From the NCBI RefSeq assembly GCF_019397265.1, contig NZ_CP068985.1:5560501-5624500 (forward strand): a stretch of DNA of 64,000 nucleotides, read 5' to 3'. Each line of letters begins with the position of its first letter. The stretch's first letter is position 1. The DNA comes from Nonomuraea coxensis DSM 45129 (lineage in GTDB: Bacteria > Actinomycetota > Actinomycetes > Streptosporangiales > Streptosporangiaceae). The notes beneath the pieces were generated by a model. That model saw only the letters and a program-made list of their open reading frames with translations, had not been told where the DNA came from and made no database searches. The position numbers were made by a program, and so were the translations under genes. Positions 51,888 through 61,082 of the stretch are shown here, piece by piece.

Positions 51888-52808
51888 TCATACCTCGCTG
51901 AGCAGGCGATCCCAGTCGGCGAGGAAGCGGTCGAGCCCGTAGCGCGCCAGAGCGGCGGCGCGGGCGGCCTTTCCGGCCTGGGCGGCGCGCTCCGGATCCG
52001 TGGCGAAGTCGTGCAGCGCGTCGGCGAGCACGTGCACCTTGGTGGAGAGCACCCCGGCCTCGGGCGGCACGGCCTCGATCGCCTCGGTGGCGGCCAGCGC
52101 CACGATCGGCATGCCGAGGTGCATGGCCTCGATGAGGGCCAGGCCGAGCGAGGTCCACCGGTACGGGTGCAGGTAGACCCGGCGCCGGGCGAGCTCGGCG
52201 TGCATGACGTACCGCGGCAGGTCCTCGTAGGTGCCGTACGGCAGCCCGTCGACCTTCATGCCGAACACGTCCAGCGGGACCCGCTCGTGGAAGCGCGGCA
52301 GCAGGTCGGTGCCGGCGACGCGGGCGCGCCGCACCGGCTCGTTGACCACGACCCCGGCCCTGGGCAGCTCACCCGTGCAGAGGTGGCCGGGGTCGGGGAC
52401 GCCGTGCTCGATGACGCGGGTGGGCGCGCGGCCGTTGTCCCAGTAGAGCTCGTTGAAGTGGGTGACGTGGACGAGCGTGACGGCGTCCTGGCCGGCCAGC
52501 GGGTGGCGGGTGCGGGGCACGTCGCCGGCCGGGGTGTTGTGCTCGACGTACACGGCGGGCACGTCGCGGCCGAGCCACTCCCTCGCCAGGGCGGGCTCGT
52601 GCGGGCGCTGGCAGACGACGACGTCCACGCGCTCGTCGCGCAGGCGGTCCCAGGGCACCTCGCGGGCGGCGGCGGGCCAGTCGTAGGTGCCGGCCCGGCC
52701 GCGCCCGTCGGGTCCCCGGCCGGGGACGAGCGGCAGCACGTACTCGTGCGCGCCGCGGACGAAGGCGTCGGTCCAGGAGCCGTGCACGTGCCAGAGCAGG
52801 ATCCTCAC
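51888..52808 (-). CDS. glycosyltransferase (GT-B fold)
   Basis: The 306-residue protein starts RILLWHVHGSWTDAFV and contains VYVEHNTPAGDVPR, VIEHGVPDP and the C-terminal donor-binding segment LHPYRWTSLGLALIEAMHLG. This is the pattern of GT4-like retaining transferases. It has no membrane helix. GTG 52808 overlaps the stop of gmhB (GTGA), so the two are coupled. By context it uses a sugar nucleotide from this locus (possibly ADP-heptose). The acceptor is unknown. Confidence 0.8.
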   Translation of the reverse strand: MRILLWHVHGSWTDAFVRGAHEYVLPLVPGRGPDGRGRAGTYDWPAAAREVPWDRLRDERVDVVVCQRPHEPALAREWLGRDVPAVYVEHNTPAGDVPRTRHPLAGQDAVTLVHVTHFNELYWDNGRAPTRVIEHGVPDPGHLCTGELPRAGVVVNEPVRRARVAGTDLLPRFHERVPLDVFGMKVDGLPYGTYEDLPRYVMHAELARRRVYLHPYRWTSLGLALIEAMHLGMPIVALAATEAIEAVPPEAGVLSTKVHVLADALHDFATDPERAAQAGKAARAAALARYGLDRFLADWDRLLSEV

Positions 52809-53395
52809 CAGCGGCTCCAGCCCATCGCGCGCGCCCACGGCGCGGCGACGGCCGGCACGGGCCCCTCGGCGTCGCTGAGGACGCGGTCCACCACGTCGGT
52901 CAGGTCCTCGGCGACCTCGGGCGCCTGGTCGATCTCCTCGGGCAGGGTGACGGCGGTGGGCACGAGGATGCCGCGGGCGCCGGCGGCGCGCGCCGCCTCC
53001 ATGTCCCGGCCGATGTCGCCCACGACCACGCAGTCGCGGGGGCTGACGTCGAGGACGGCGGCCGCCCTGATCACGAGGCCGGGGGCGGGTTTGCGGCAGG
53101 TGCAGCCGTCGCCGTCGTCGTGGACGCAGATCGCCCAGGCGTCGAACGGCCCGAGCAGCTCCTCCACCCTGGCGTTCACCTGGTCCATCTCGTCGGGCGT
53201 GAGCAGGCCCTTGGCGACGCCGGACTGGTTGGTGACCACGGCCACGGGCACGTCGGCGCGGCGGAGCCGGCAGAGCGCCTCGGCGGCTCCCGGCATGGGC
53301 TCGACCCTGCGCGGGTCGCCGTTGTAGGGCACGTCCCTGATCAAGGTCCCGTCCCGGTCGAAGAGCACGGCGCCGGGACGTCGTCGTTCGAACAC
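52805..53395 (-). CDS. gmhB: GmhB-like heptose-1,7-bisphosphate 7-phosphatase
   Basis: The 196-residue HAD-IIIA phosphatase has FDRDGTLIRDVPYNGDP (nucleophile Asp, motif I), VVTNQSGVAKGLL (motif II) and the zinc-binding cysteine cluster CTCRKPAPG typical of GmhB. It dephosphorylates D-glycero-D-manno-heptose 1,7-bisphosphate, the step between the kinase and adenylyltransferase halves of HldE. It is the first gene of the minus-strand unit, divergent from the main sugar operon, and shares a 194-bp regulatory gap with it. Confidence 0.87.
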   Translation of the reverse strand: MFERRRPGAVLFDRDGTLIRDVPYNGDPRRVEPMPGAAEALCRLRRADVPVAVVTNQSGVAKGLLTPDEMDQVNARVEELLGPFDAWAICVHDDGDGCTCRKPAPGLVIRAAAVLDVSPRDCVVVGDIGRDMEAARAAGARGILVPTAVTLPEEIDQAPEVAEDLTDVVDRVLSDAEGPVPAVAAPWARAMGWSRW

Positions 53396-53536
53396 CTCTC
53401 ACCCACCTCTCGCCTCCGTCGCGTGCCGCCCAGCTACCCGGGAGGCACCCCCGCAAACAACCACGGAGCGTGACGATCGGCAGGCGAGAGAGGGGGTTCT
53501 GAGGACATTTCCGCACTTGAGAAGGTTACGCGAGGT

Positions 53537-53564
53537 TTGACAACCGCTTCTCTCGGTAGCGGTT
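53537..53564 (+). promoter_or_regulatory. TTGACA box with inverted repeat ahead of the heptose operon
   Basis: TTGACA (53537-53542) is immediately followed by AACCGCT (53542-53548), which pairs with AGCGGTT (53558-53564) over a 9-nt spacer. A -10 at the expected distance is not convincing. The repeat may be an operator in the divergent promoter region. Confidence 0.4.
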
Positions 53565-53589
53565 CTCGACATCCCATCGGGGAGGCAGC

Positions 53590-55221
53590 ATGAGGTTTCT
53601 CGGCATCAACGCGATCTTCCACGACCCGGCGGCGGCGCTCGTGGCCGACGGGCGGATCGTCGCCGCGGCGGAGGAGGAGCGCTTCAGCCGCCGCAAGCAC
53701 GGCAAGCGGCCGCTGGCGTTCTCCGCCTGGGAGCTCCCCGAGCAGGCCGCCGCGTGGTGCCTGCGCGAGGCGGGCCTCGCCCCCGAGGACGTGGACGCCG
53801 TCGCCTACTCCTACGACCCGTCGCTCGTGGTGCGGCGGCCGGAGGGCGACTGGGAGGACCTGCGCACGACGTACGCGGTGCGCGCCCCGCTGTTCCTCGC
53901 CACGGCGCTGCCGGGGCTGGACCCTGCGCGGGTGACGTACGTGCCGCACCACGTGGCGCACGCCGCCTCCGCGGGCCTCGCCTCGCCCTGGCGCGACTGC
54001 GCGGTGCTGGTGTGCGACGGCCGCGGCGAGAACGTCTCGCACCTCGCGGGCCGCTACCGCGACGGCGGGCTGGAGGTGCTGGCCGCGCAGGAGCTGCCGC
54101 ACTCGCTCGGCCTCATGTACGAGGACGTCACCGAGCACCTGGGCTTCCTGCGCTCCAGCGACGAGTACAAGGTCATGGCGATGGCCTCCTACGGCCGGCC
54201 CCGCCACCTGGACGCGCTGCGCGAGGTGATCCGCACGACCGGCGACGGCGGGTTCCGCGTGGAGCCGGTCGACTGGGACGTCTACGCCAAGGCGCTGCCC
54301 AAGGGCGCCCCGTGGACCTCCGACCACGCCGACCTCGCCGCCAGCGTGCAGGCGCGGCTGGAGGAGGTGCTCATGGAGCTGGCGCGCTGGCTCCACGAGC
54401 GCACCGGCGAGCGGCGCCTCGCCCTGGCGGGGGGCGTCGCGCTCAACTGCGTGGCCAACACCCGGCTGCTGCGGGAGGGGCCGTTCGCGGAGGTGTGGGT
54501 GCAGCCCGCGGCCGGGGACTCCGGCACCGCGCTCGGCGGCGCGCTGCACCTCGCGCAGGCGTACGGCGAGCCGGCCGCGCCCATGGGCACGGCGGCGCTG
54601 GGCCGCGGCTTCACCGACGAGGAGCTGGGGGCCTGGCTGGACGTGGCGCGGGTGCCGTACACGCGGCCCGCCGACCTGGCCGCCGAGGTCGCGGCCGAGC
54701 TGGCGGCCGACAGGATCGTGGCCTGGTTCCAGGGCCGGGCGGAGTACGGCCCGCGGGCGCTCGGCCACCGGTCGCTGCTGGCGCACCCGGGGCACGCGGC
54801 CAACACCGAGCGGCTCAACGACGTCAAGGGGCGCGAGCAGTTCAGGCCGGTCGCGCCGATGGTGCTGGAGTCGCGGGCCCGCGAGGTCTTCGGGCGGGGG
54901 CCGGTGCCGTCGCCGTACATGCTGTTCGTGCACGACGTGCGCCCGGACTGGGCCGCCCGCATCCCGGCGGTCGTGCACGTGGACGGCACCGCCCGCGTCC
55001 AGACGGTCTCGCCGGACGCCGAGCCGCTGGTGGCGCGGATGCTCACCGAGTTCGAGCGGCGCACCGGGCTGCCGGTGGTCGTCAACACGAGCCTGAACAC
55101 CGCGGGCCGGCCCATGGTGGACGATCCGCGCGACGCCCTGGAGTGCTTCGGGTCCGCGCCGGTGGAGGTGCTGGTCCTGGGCCCGTACGTGGTGCGGCGC
55201 CAGGAGGTGTTCGGTCCGTGA
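53590..55221 (+). CDS. carbamoyltransferase, NodU/CmcH family
   Basis: The 543-residue enzyme has an N-terminal Kae1-like ASKHA domain (LGINAIFHDPAAALVADGRI, EEERFSRRKHGKR, VPHHVAHAASAG with metal-binding His). A C-terminal YrdC-like part carries FQGRAEYGPRALGHRS and VNTSLNTAGRPMVDDP. The family moves the carbamoyl group of carbamoyl phosphate to hydroxyls of sugars or antibiotics via carbamoyl-AMP. In this locus a sugar, perhaps heptose, is the likely acceptor. It is the first gene of the plus-strand operon, and GTG of the next gene overlaps its stop. Confidence 0.92.
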   Translation: MRFLGINAIFHDPAAALVADGRIVAAAEEERFSRRKHGKRPLAFSAWELPEQAAAWCLREAGLAPEDVDAVAYSYDPSLVVRRPEGDWEDLRTTYAVRAPLFLATALPGLDPARVTYVPHHVAHAASAGLASPWRDCAVLVCDGRGENVSHLAGRYRDGGLEVLAAQELPHSLGLMYEDVTEHLGFLRSSDEYKVMAMASYGRPRHLDALREVIRTTGDGGFRVEPVDWDVYAKALPKGAPWTSDHADLAASVQARLEEVLMELARWLHERTGERRLALAGGVALNCVANTRLLREGPFAEVWVQPAAGDSGTALGGALHLAQAYGEPAAPMGTAALGRGFTDEELGAWLDVARVPYTRPADLAAEVAAELAADRIVAWFQGRAEYGPRALGHRSLLAHPGHAANTERLNDVKGREQFRPVAPMVLESRAREVFGRGPVPSPYMLFVHDVRPDWAARIPAVVHVDGTARVQTVSPDAEPLVARMLTEFERRTGLPVVVNTSLNTAGRPMVDDPRDALECFGSAPVEVLVLGPYVVRRQEVFGP

Positions 55222-56276
55222 TCACCGTCGTGATCCCCACCGTCGGGCGGCCGACGCTGCGCGAGACGATCGCCGCGATCGGCTCCGGCGTGCCGGTCGT
55301 CGTGGTGGACGATCGCCCCGGTTCCGCCGTCGCGGAAAGCGTTGTTACCGACCGCGTCGCGTCGGGTACAGTCGGTGATGGCGGTGGCAGCCACTCAAGG
55401 GAGTTCGGCATGCCCACCGTTCTGAAACATCCGCCTGCCCACGTGCGCCTGGTGCGCAGTGGCGGAAGAGGTCCCGCAGCCGCCCGCAACGCCGGATGGC
55501 GTGCGGCGGACACCCCCTGGATCGTCTTCCTCGACGACGACGTGATCCCCGAGCCCGGCTGGGCGGAGGCGCTCCGCGCGGATCTGGCCGGCCTGCCCGG
55601 CGACGTCGCGGGCAGCCAGGGCCGGATCGTCGTCCCGCTGCCGCGGGACCGGCCCCCCACCGACGGCGAGCGGCACACCGCCGGGCTCACCGGCGCGTCG
55701 TGGGTGACCGCCGACATGGCCTACCGGCGCGCCGCGCTGGAGGAGGCAGGCGGCTTCGACGAGCGCTTCCCCCGCGCCTACCGGGAGGACGCCGACCTGG
55801 CGCTGCGGGTGACGCGGGCCGGGCACCGGCTGGTGCGCGGCGCCCGCGTCACCCGGCACCCGGTCCGCCAGGACGGCTTCTGGGCCAGCGTGCGCTTCCA
55901 GCGCGGCAACGCCGACGACGCCCTCATGCGGCGCCTGCACGGGCCGGGCTGGCGCGAGCTGATCGGCGGCGGGCGCGGCCGGCTGCGGACGCACGCGGCG
56001 ACGACGGCGGCCGGGCTGGCCGCGCTGGCGCTGGGTGCGCTGGCCGTCCGGGTCAGGGGGCCGCTCGTCCCCGGGGTCCGGGCGCGGCTGGTCCCCGCCC
56101 TGGCCGTGACGGCCGGGGCCGCCTGGGCGGCGCTGACCGCCGAGTTCGCCTGGCGCAGGATCGCGCCAGGTCCCCGTACCCCCGACGAGCTGTGGCGGAT
56201 GACCGTCACCAGCGTGGTGATCCCGCCGGTCGCGTGCGCGCACCGGATGCGGGGGGAATGGAAGGTGCGCCGATGA
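55218..56276 (+). CDS. family 2 glycosyltransferase with C-terminal membrane segment
   Basis: The 352-residue GT-A protein starts VVIPTVGRPTLRETIAAI. It has RGPAAARNAGWRAADTPW, the DXD-like metal site FLDDDVIP and EDADLALRVTRAGHRLV. Two hydrophobic segments near 260-320 could tie it to the membrane. An insertion of about 30 residues (VTDRVASGTVGDGGGSHSRE) follows the first strand. GTG 55218 overlaps the carbamoyltransferase stop. It adds a sugar to the glycan; donor and acceptor are unknown. Confidence 0.82.
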   Translation: MITVVIPTVGRPTLRETIAAIGSGVPVVVVDDRPGSAVAESVVTDRVASGTVGDGGGSHSREFGMPTVLKHPPAHVRLVRSGGRGPAAARNAGWRAADTPWIVFLDDDVIPEPGWAEALRADLAGLPGDVAGSQGRIVVPLPRDRPPTDGERHTAGLTGASWVTADMAYRRAALEEAGGFDERFPRAYREDADLALRVTRAGHRLVRGARVTRHPVRQDGFWASVRFQRGNADDALMRRLHGPGWRELIGGGRGRLRTHAATTAAGLAALALGALAVRVRGPLVPGVRARLVPALAVTAGAAWAALTAEFAWRRIAPGPRTPDELWRMTVTSVVIPPVACAHRMRGEWKVRR

Positions 56277-57343
56277 GCGACAGGACGCCGCGAGCCGCCG
56301 GCGGGCCCGGCGGCAGGGGGCGCGTGCTCGTCGCCCGGCTGGACGACGCCGGCGACGTGCTGCTGGCCGGTCCCGCCGTGCGGGCGGTGGCGGCGCACGC
56401 CGCCGAGGTCGTCTTCCTCGCGGGACCGAACGGCCGGGCCGCCGCCGAGCTGCTGCCCGGCGTGGACCGCGTGCTCACGTGGCGGGCGCCGTGGATCGAC
56501 CACACTCCCCCGCCGGTCGGCCAGGAGCAGGTGGACGGGCTCGTCGCCCGCCTGCGCGGCCTCGACGAGGCGGTGATCCTCACCTCGTTCCACCAGTCCG
56601 CGCTGCCGCTCGCGCTGCTGCTGCGGCTGGCCGGGGTGGGGCGGATCACCGCGATCAGCAACGACTACCCGGGCTCGCTGCTCGACGTCCGCCACCGGTG
56701 GGACGAGAGCGTGGACGTGCCCGAGGCCGAGCGGATGCTGGCCGTGGCGCGGGCGGCGGGGTTCACGCCGCCACCGGGCGACGACGGCAAACTCGCTGTT
56801 CAGCACCCCTTGCCGGATATCACCGCGATTACCGGGCACTTCTTCGGTGTCGGCGCCGAGGCCGACAAAGGCGCTTATGTCGTGGTGCATCCAGGGACGT
56901 CGGCCCCCGCGCGCAACTGGCCCGCCGAACGGCACCGGCAGGCCGTGCGGGAGCTGGTGGAGGACGGGCACCGGGTCGCGGTGACCGGCACGGAACGAGA
57001 CCTCACCGCCTATGTCGCCGGCGACGACGCCGCCGACCTCGGCGGCGCGACCACTCTGGCCGAACTGGCCGCCGTGATCGAGCGGGCGAGCGTGCTCGTG
57101 GCCGGCAACACCGGTCCCGCGCATCTCGCCGCGGCGGTCGGCACGCCGGTCGTGAGCCTGTTCGCTCCCGTCGTCCCGGCCGCCCGGTGGGCCCCGTACG
57201 GGGTCGCGACCGTGCTGCTCGGCGACCAGCAGGCGCCCTGCAGGGACAGCAGGGCGCGCACCTGCCCGGTCCCCGGACACCCATGCCTGTCCCAGGTGAC
57301 GAGTGAGCAGGTGGTCAAGGCAGTGAGGGAGCTGACGCAGTGA
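56273..57343 (+). CDS. family 9 glycosyltransferase (heptosyltransferase-like), first copy
   Basis: The 356-residue GT9 protein has VLVARLDDAGDVLLAGPAVR (the N-terminal acceptor loop), VVHPGTSAPARNWPAERHRQ and the donor site LVAGNTGPAHLAAAVGTPVV followed by LFAPV. In Gram-negatives this family transfers heptose from ADP-heptose to LPS core. Here LPS is not expected, so the acceptor must differ. ATG 56273 overlaps the previous stop. The neighbouring gmhA-hldE make the donor. Confidence 0.88.
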   Translation: MSDRTPRAAGGPGGRGRVLVARLDDAGDVLLAGPAVRAVAAHAAEVVFLAGPNGRAAAELLPGVDRVLTWRAPWIDHTPPPVGQEQVDGLVARLRGLDEAVILTSFHQSALPLALLLRLAGVGRITAISNDYPGSLLDVRHRWDESVDVPEAERMLAVARAAGFTPPPGDDGKLAVQHPLPDITAITGHFFGVGAEADKGAYVVVHPGTSAPARNWPAERHRQAVRELVEDGHRVAVTGTERDLTAYVAGDDAADLGGATTLAELAAVIERASVLVAGNTGPAHLAAAVGTPVVSLFAPVVPAARWAPYGVATVLLGDQQAPCRDSRARTCPVPGHPCLSQVTSEQVVKAVRELTQ

Positions 57344-58527
57344 AGGTCGATCTCATCTCCGAGCACGCGGACCCGCTGGCCGCCGTCGGCGGCGTGGACT
57401 CGGGCGGCCAGAACGTGTACGTGGCCGCCCTCGCCCTCGCGCTGGCCGGACGCGGCCACCGGGTCGTCGTCCACACGCGGCGCTCGTCGCCGTCCCAGCC
57501 CCGCTCGGTGCGCCTGGCGCCCGGCGTCGTCGTCCAGTACGTCCCCGCCGGGCCCGCGGCTCCCCTCCCGAAGGACGAGCTGCCGCCGTACATGCCCGAG
57601 TTCACCGACTTCCTCGCCGAACGCTGGGCGATCGACCCGCCCGACGTCGCGCACGCGCACTTCTGGATGAGCGGGCAGGCCGCGCTCCAGGCCGCCGACG
57701 GCTTCCCCGTGGTGCAGACGTTCCACGCCCTCGGCACGGTCAAGCGGCGCTGGCAGGGCGAGGCCGACACCAGCCCCGCGCACCGGATCGACACCGAGCG
57801 CGAGATCGGCAAACGCGCCGACGCCGTGCTCGCCACGTGCGGCGACGAGGTGGGCGAGCTGTGCGCGATGGGCATCCCCGAGCAGCGCATCGCGGTGGTG
57901 CCCTGCGGCGTGGACCTGGAGCACTTCCGGCCCGACGGGCCGAAGGCGCCGCGCACCGCCGGCCCGATGATCCTCAGCATCGGCCGGATGGTGCCGCGCA
58001 AGGGCGTGGACACCGTGATCGCGGCGCTGCGCCAGGTCCCCGGGGCCGAGCTGGTGATCGCCGGCGGCGGCCCCGGCGACGAGGAGGCCGCCCGGCTGCG
58101 CGACCTGGCCGCGGCCTACGGGCTGGAGGAGCGCGTGCACGTGATCGGCAGCGTGCCGCGCGCCCACGTGCCCGCGCTGATGCGCGCGGCCGACGTCCTG
58201 GTCACCGTCCCCTGGTACGAGCCGTTCGGCATGGTCACGGTCGAGGCCATGGCCTGCGGCGTCCCCGTCGTGGCCTCGGCCGTCGGCGGGCACCTCGACA
58301 CCGTGGCCGGCTGCGGCGTGCTGGTGCCGCCGCGCCGGCCCCGGGCGCTGGCCAGGGCGCTGCTGGACCTGCTCGGCGACGAGCACGAGCGGGCCCGCGT
58401 GGGCGCCGCCGGGGCCAGGCGCGCCCGCGAGCGCTACGGCTGGCCGCGCGTCGCCGAGCGCACCGAGGCCGTCTACGCGCAGGTCATCGGCGGCAGGCTG
58501 TGCGGCCTTGAGGCGATGGGGGGGTAG
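57340..58527 (+). CDS. family 4 glycosyltransferase
   Basis: The 395-residue GT-B enzyme starts KVDLISEHADPLAAVGGVDS with the GGQNVYV acceptor loop. It contains VVQTFHALGTVKRR and the donor-site pattern VPWYEPFGMVTVEAMACGVP (E-x7-E). It resembles the MshA/sucrose-synthase branch in layout, but the locus points to surface glycan synthesis. GTG 57340 overlaps the previous stop and gmhA follows after 3 nt. Confidence 0.87.
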   Translation: MKVDLISEHADPLAAVGGVDSGGQNVYVAALALALAGRGHRVVVHTRRSSPSQPRSVRLAPGVVVQYVPAGPAAPLPKDELPPYMPEFTDFLAERWAIDPPDVAHAHFWMSGQAALQAADGFPVVQTFHALGTVKRRWQGEADTSPAHRIDTEREIGKRADAVLATCGDEVGELCAMGIPEQRIAVVPCGVDLEHFRPDGPKAPRTAGPMILSIGRMVPRKGVDTVIAALRQVPGAELVIAGGGPGDEEAARLRDLAAAYGLEERVHVIGSVPRAHVPALMRAADVLVTVPWYEPFGMVTVEAMACGVPVVASAVGGHLDTVAGCGVLVPPRRPRALARALLDLLGDEHERARVGAAGARRARERYGWPRVAERTEAVYAQVIGGRLCGLEAMGG

Positions 58528-58530
58528 CGG

Positions 58531-59079
58531 ATGGACGTCCATCTCAAGAAGCTCTGGAACACGCTGGAGAAGGTCGACGACCAGGCCGCCGTCGTACGCG
58601 CCTGGGGGGTGTCGCTGGCCGGCGCGCTCGGCTCCGGCGGCCGGCTGCTGGTCTGCGGCAACGGCGGCTCGGCCGCCGAGGCGCAGCACCTGTCGGCCGA
58701 GCTGGTCGGCCGCTTCCGCGACGACCGGCGGCCGTACGCGGCGATCGCGCTGCACGCCGACACCTCGTCGATGACGGCGATCGCCAACGACTTCGGGGCC
58801 GAGGAGGTCTACGCCCGCCAGGTGCGCGCGCACGGCCGCCCGGGCGACGTGCTGCTGTGCCTGTCCACCAGCGGTTCCAGCCCCAACGTGCTGGCCGCCG
58901 CGCGCGCCGCCCGCGAGGGCGAGGTGCTGGCCTGGGCCATGACGGGCCCGGGTCCCAATCCGCTGACCGAGCTGTGCGACGGCGCGGTGGCCGTTCCCTC
59001 CGAGGAGACCGCCACCGTGCAGGAGGTGCACCTGGCCATGATCCACCTGCTGTGCGACGCGCTAGAGGAGGCGCTGTAG
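58531..59079 (+). CDS. gmhA: GmhA, sedoheptulose-7-phosphate isomerase
   Basis: The 182-residue SIS-domain enzyme has LLVCGNGGSAAEAQHLSAEL, FRDDRRPYAAIALHAD, GAEEVYARQVRAHGRPGDVL and LSTSGSSPNVL (phosphosugar binding). ETATVQEVHLAMIH carries the catalytic Glu and zinc-binding His region. It converts sedoheptulose 7-phosphate to D-glycero-D-manno-heptose 7-phosphate, the committed step. hldE starts directly after its stop. Confidence 0.93.
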   Translation: MDVHLKKLWNTLEKVDDQAAVVRAWGVSLAGALGSGGRLLVCGNGGSAAEAQHLSAELVGRFRDDRRPYAAIALHADTSSMTAIANDFGAEEVYARQVRAHGRPGDVLLCLSTSGSSPNVLAAARAAREGEVLAWAMTGPGPNPLTELCDGAVAVPSEETATVQEVHLAMIHLLCDALEEAL

Positions 59080-60411
59080 ATGGGGCCGCTCGTGGTGATC
59101 GGCGACACGCTGCTGGACGTCGACGTGGAGGGTGACTCCGGCCGGCTCTGCCCGGACGCGCCGGTGCCGGTGGTGGACGTCGCCGCCGAGCAGGCGCGGC
59201 CGGGCGGGGCCGGGCTGGCCGCGCTGCTGGCCGCCCGCGACGGGGCCGAGGTCGTGCTGGTCACGGCCATCGGCGAGGACCCCGACGGGCACCGCCTGTG
59301 CGGGCTGCTGTCGGAGGAGGTGGAGCTGCTCCGGCTGCCGCTGGACGGCGGCACGGTGCGCAAGACCAGGGTCCGCTCGCGCGGGCAGACCCTGGTCCGG
59401 CTGGACACCGGCGACGGCCTGGCCCGCTACGCGCCGACCGACGCGGCGATCGAGGCCGTCCGGCGGGCCGGCGCGGTGCTGGTGTCCGACTACGGCAGAG
59501 GCATGGCCAGGATGGCGCGCGAGCTGCTGCACGGCACGGACGTGCCCGTGGTGTGGGACCCGCATCCGCGCGGCGAGCAGCCGATGCCGGGCTGCTCGCT
59601 GCTGACGCCGAGCGAGGCGGAGGCGCGGGCGCTGTGCCCCATCGGGTGGGCGGGGCCCGAGCAGGCGGCCAGGCAGCTCGTCCGCAGGCTGCGGGCGCGG
59701 GCCGTGGCCGTGACGACGGGCTCGCACGGGGCCGCGCTCGCCGTGGAGGGCGGCCCGTCCGCGCACGTGCCGCCGCCCGTGCAGGCCGGCGGCCGGGACG
59801 CCTGCGGCGCGGGCGACCGCTTCGCCGGCGCCGCCGCGCTGGCCCTGCGCGACGGTCTCGACGTCAGGGACGCGGTGACCATCGGCGTCGGCGAGGCCTC
59901 GCGCTTCGTCGAACGCGGCGGCGCCGCCAACGTCAAGGTCGCCGAGCAGCAGCTCGGCGACCGGCCGCGCACGGCGCTGGAGGTGGCCGAGTTCACCCGC
60001 GCCAACGGGGGCCGCCTCATCGCCACCGGCGGCTGCTTCGACCTGCTGCACGCGGGCCACGTGAGCCTGCTGCGGCGGGCCAGGGCGCTCGGCGACGCGC
60101 TCGTCGTCTGCGTCAACTCCGACGACTCGGTACGCCGCCTGAAGGGCCCGCAGCGGCCCGTCGTGGACGTGCGCGACCGGGTCGAGGTGCTGAGGGCGCT
60201 GAGCTGCGTGGACGCGGTGCTGGTGTTCGAGGAGAACACCCCGGACCGCGCGATCTCGCTGCTGCGCCCCGACGTGTGGGTCAAGGGCGGGGACTACGAG
60301 GGGGAGTTCCTGCCCGAGTCCGAGGTCCTCGGCAGGCTCGGCGCGGAGATCGTCGTGCTGAGCACCCTGCCGGGGCGTTCCACCACCAACCTGATCAGGG
60401 AGATCCAGTGA
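59080..60411 (+). CDS. hldE: HldE, bifunctional heptose kinase/adenylyltransferase
   Basis: The 443-residue fusion has a PfkB-type kinase (residues 1-300, VVIGDTLLDVDVEGDSGRLC, ending with the catalytic GGRDACGAGDRFAGAAAL). A nucleotidyltransferase domain (about 310-443) carries GCFDLLHAGHVSLL (HxGH), VWVKGGDYEGEFLPE and STTNLIREIQ. It phosphorylates heptose 7-phosphate at C1 and, after GmhB, adds AMP to give ADP-D-glycero-beta-D-manno-heptose. The order kinase-then-transferase is that of E. coli HldE. Confidence 0.93.
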   Translation: MGPLVVIGDTLLDVDVEGDSGRLCPDAPVPVVDVAAEQARPGGAGLAALLAARDGAEVVLVTAIGEDPDGHRLCGLLSEEVELLRLPLDGGTVRKTRVRSRGQTLVRLDTGDGLARYAPTDAAIEAVRRAGAVLVSDYGRGMARMARELLHGTDVPVVWDPHPRGEQPMPGCSLLTPSEAEARALCPIGWAGPEQAARQLVRRLRARAVAVTTGSHGAALAVEGGPSAHVPPPVQAGGRDACGAGDRFAGAAALALRDGLDVRDAVTIGVGEASRFVERGGAANVKVAEQQLGDRPRTALEVAEFTRANGGRLIATGGCFDLLHAGHVSLLRRARALGDALVVCVNSDDSVRRLKGPQRPVVDVRDRVEVLRALSCVDAVLVFEENTPDRAISLLRPDVWVKGGDYEGEFLPESEVLGRLGAEIVVLSTLPGRSTTNLIREIQ

Positions 60412-61082
60412 AGATCTTGATTACCGGGGGAGCCTCCGGACTGGGCCTGGCGACCGCCGAGGCCGTGGAGAAGGAGGGCTGGCGGGCGCTCGTCGTGGAC
60501 GTACGCCCGCCGGACCAGCGCTTCGAGCACGTCACGGCCGACCTGTCCGACCGGGGCGAGGCCGAGCGGGCGGTCCGGGAGCTGGCCGAACGGGCCGGCG
60601 GCCTCGACGGCGTCGTCACCGCCGCCGGCATCGACGCCTGCGGCCGGATGGAGGACGTGCCCGCCGACGACTGGGAGCGGGTCGTCAAGGTCAACCTGCT
60701 GGGCACGGCGTCGGTCATCCGGGCGGCGCTGCCGTACCTGAAGCACACCCGCGGCAGGATCGTCACCTGCGCCTCGACGCTGGGGCTGCGGCCGCTCAGC
60801 GACGCCTCGGCGTACTCGGCCTCGAAGTTCGGCGTCGTCGGCCTCACCCGGGCGCTGGCCGTCGAGCTGCGCGGCGAGGTGGGGGTCACCCTGCTCATCC
60901 CCGGCGGCATGCGCACGAGCTTCTTCGACGGCCGGCCCGACCAGTACAAACCGGGGCCCGAGGCCGGGCTCAACGACCCCGCCGACGTCGCCCAGACGGT
61001 CGTGTTCGCGCTGCGGCAGCCCGCCGGATGCGAGGTGAGAGAGCTCGTGGTCTGCCCGTCGACGGAGACGTCATGGCCCTAG
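60408..61082 (+). CDS. short-chain dehydrogenase/reductase
   Basis: The 224-residue classical SDR has ILITGGASGLGLATAEAVEK (NAD(P)-binding TGxxxGxG), VTAAGIDACG, the catalytic Ser (CASTLGL) and YSASKFGVVG (Tyr-x3-Lys). It could oxidise or reduce a sugar in the pathway. Its exact role is unknown. GTG 60408 overlaps the hldE stop, and the next gene starts inside its last codons. Confidence 0.85.
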   Translation: MKILITGGASGLGLATAEAVEKEGWRALVVDVRPPDQRFEHVTADLSDRGEAERAVRELAERAGGLDGVVTAAGIDACGRMEDVPADDWERVVKVNLLGTASVIRAALPYLKHTRGRIVTCASTLGLRPLSDASAYSASKFGVVGLTRALAVELRGEVGVTLLIPGGMRTSFFDGRPDQYKPGPEAGLNDPADVAQTVVFALRQPAGCEVRELVVCPSTETSWP

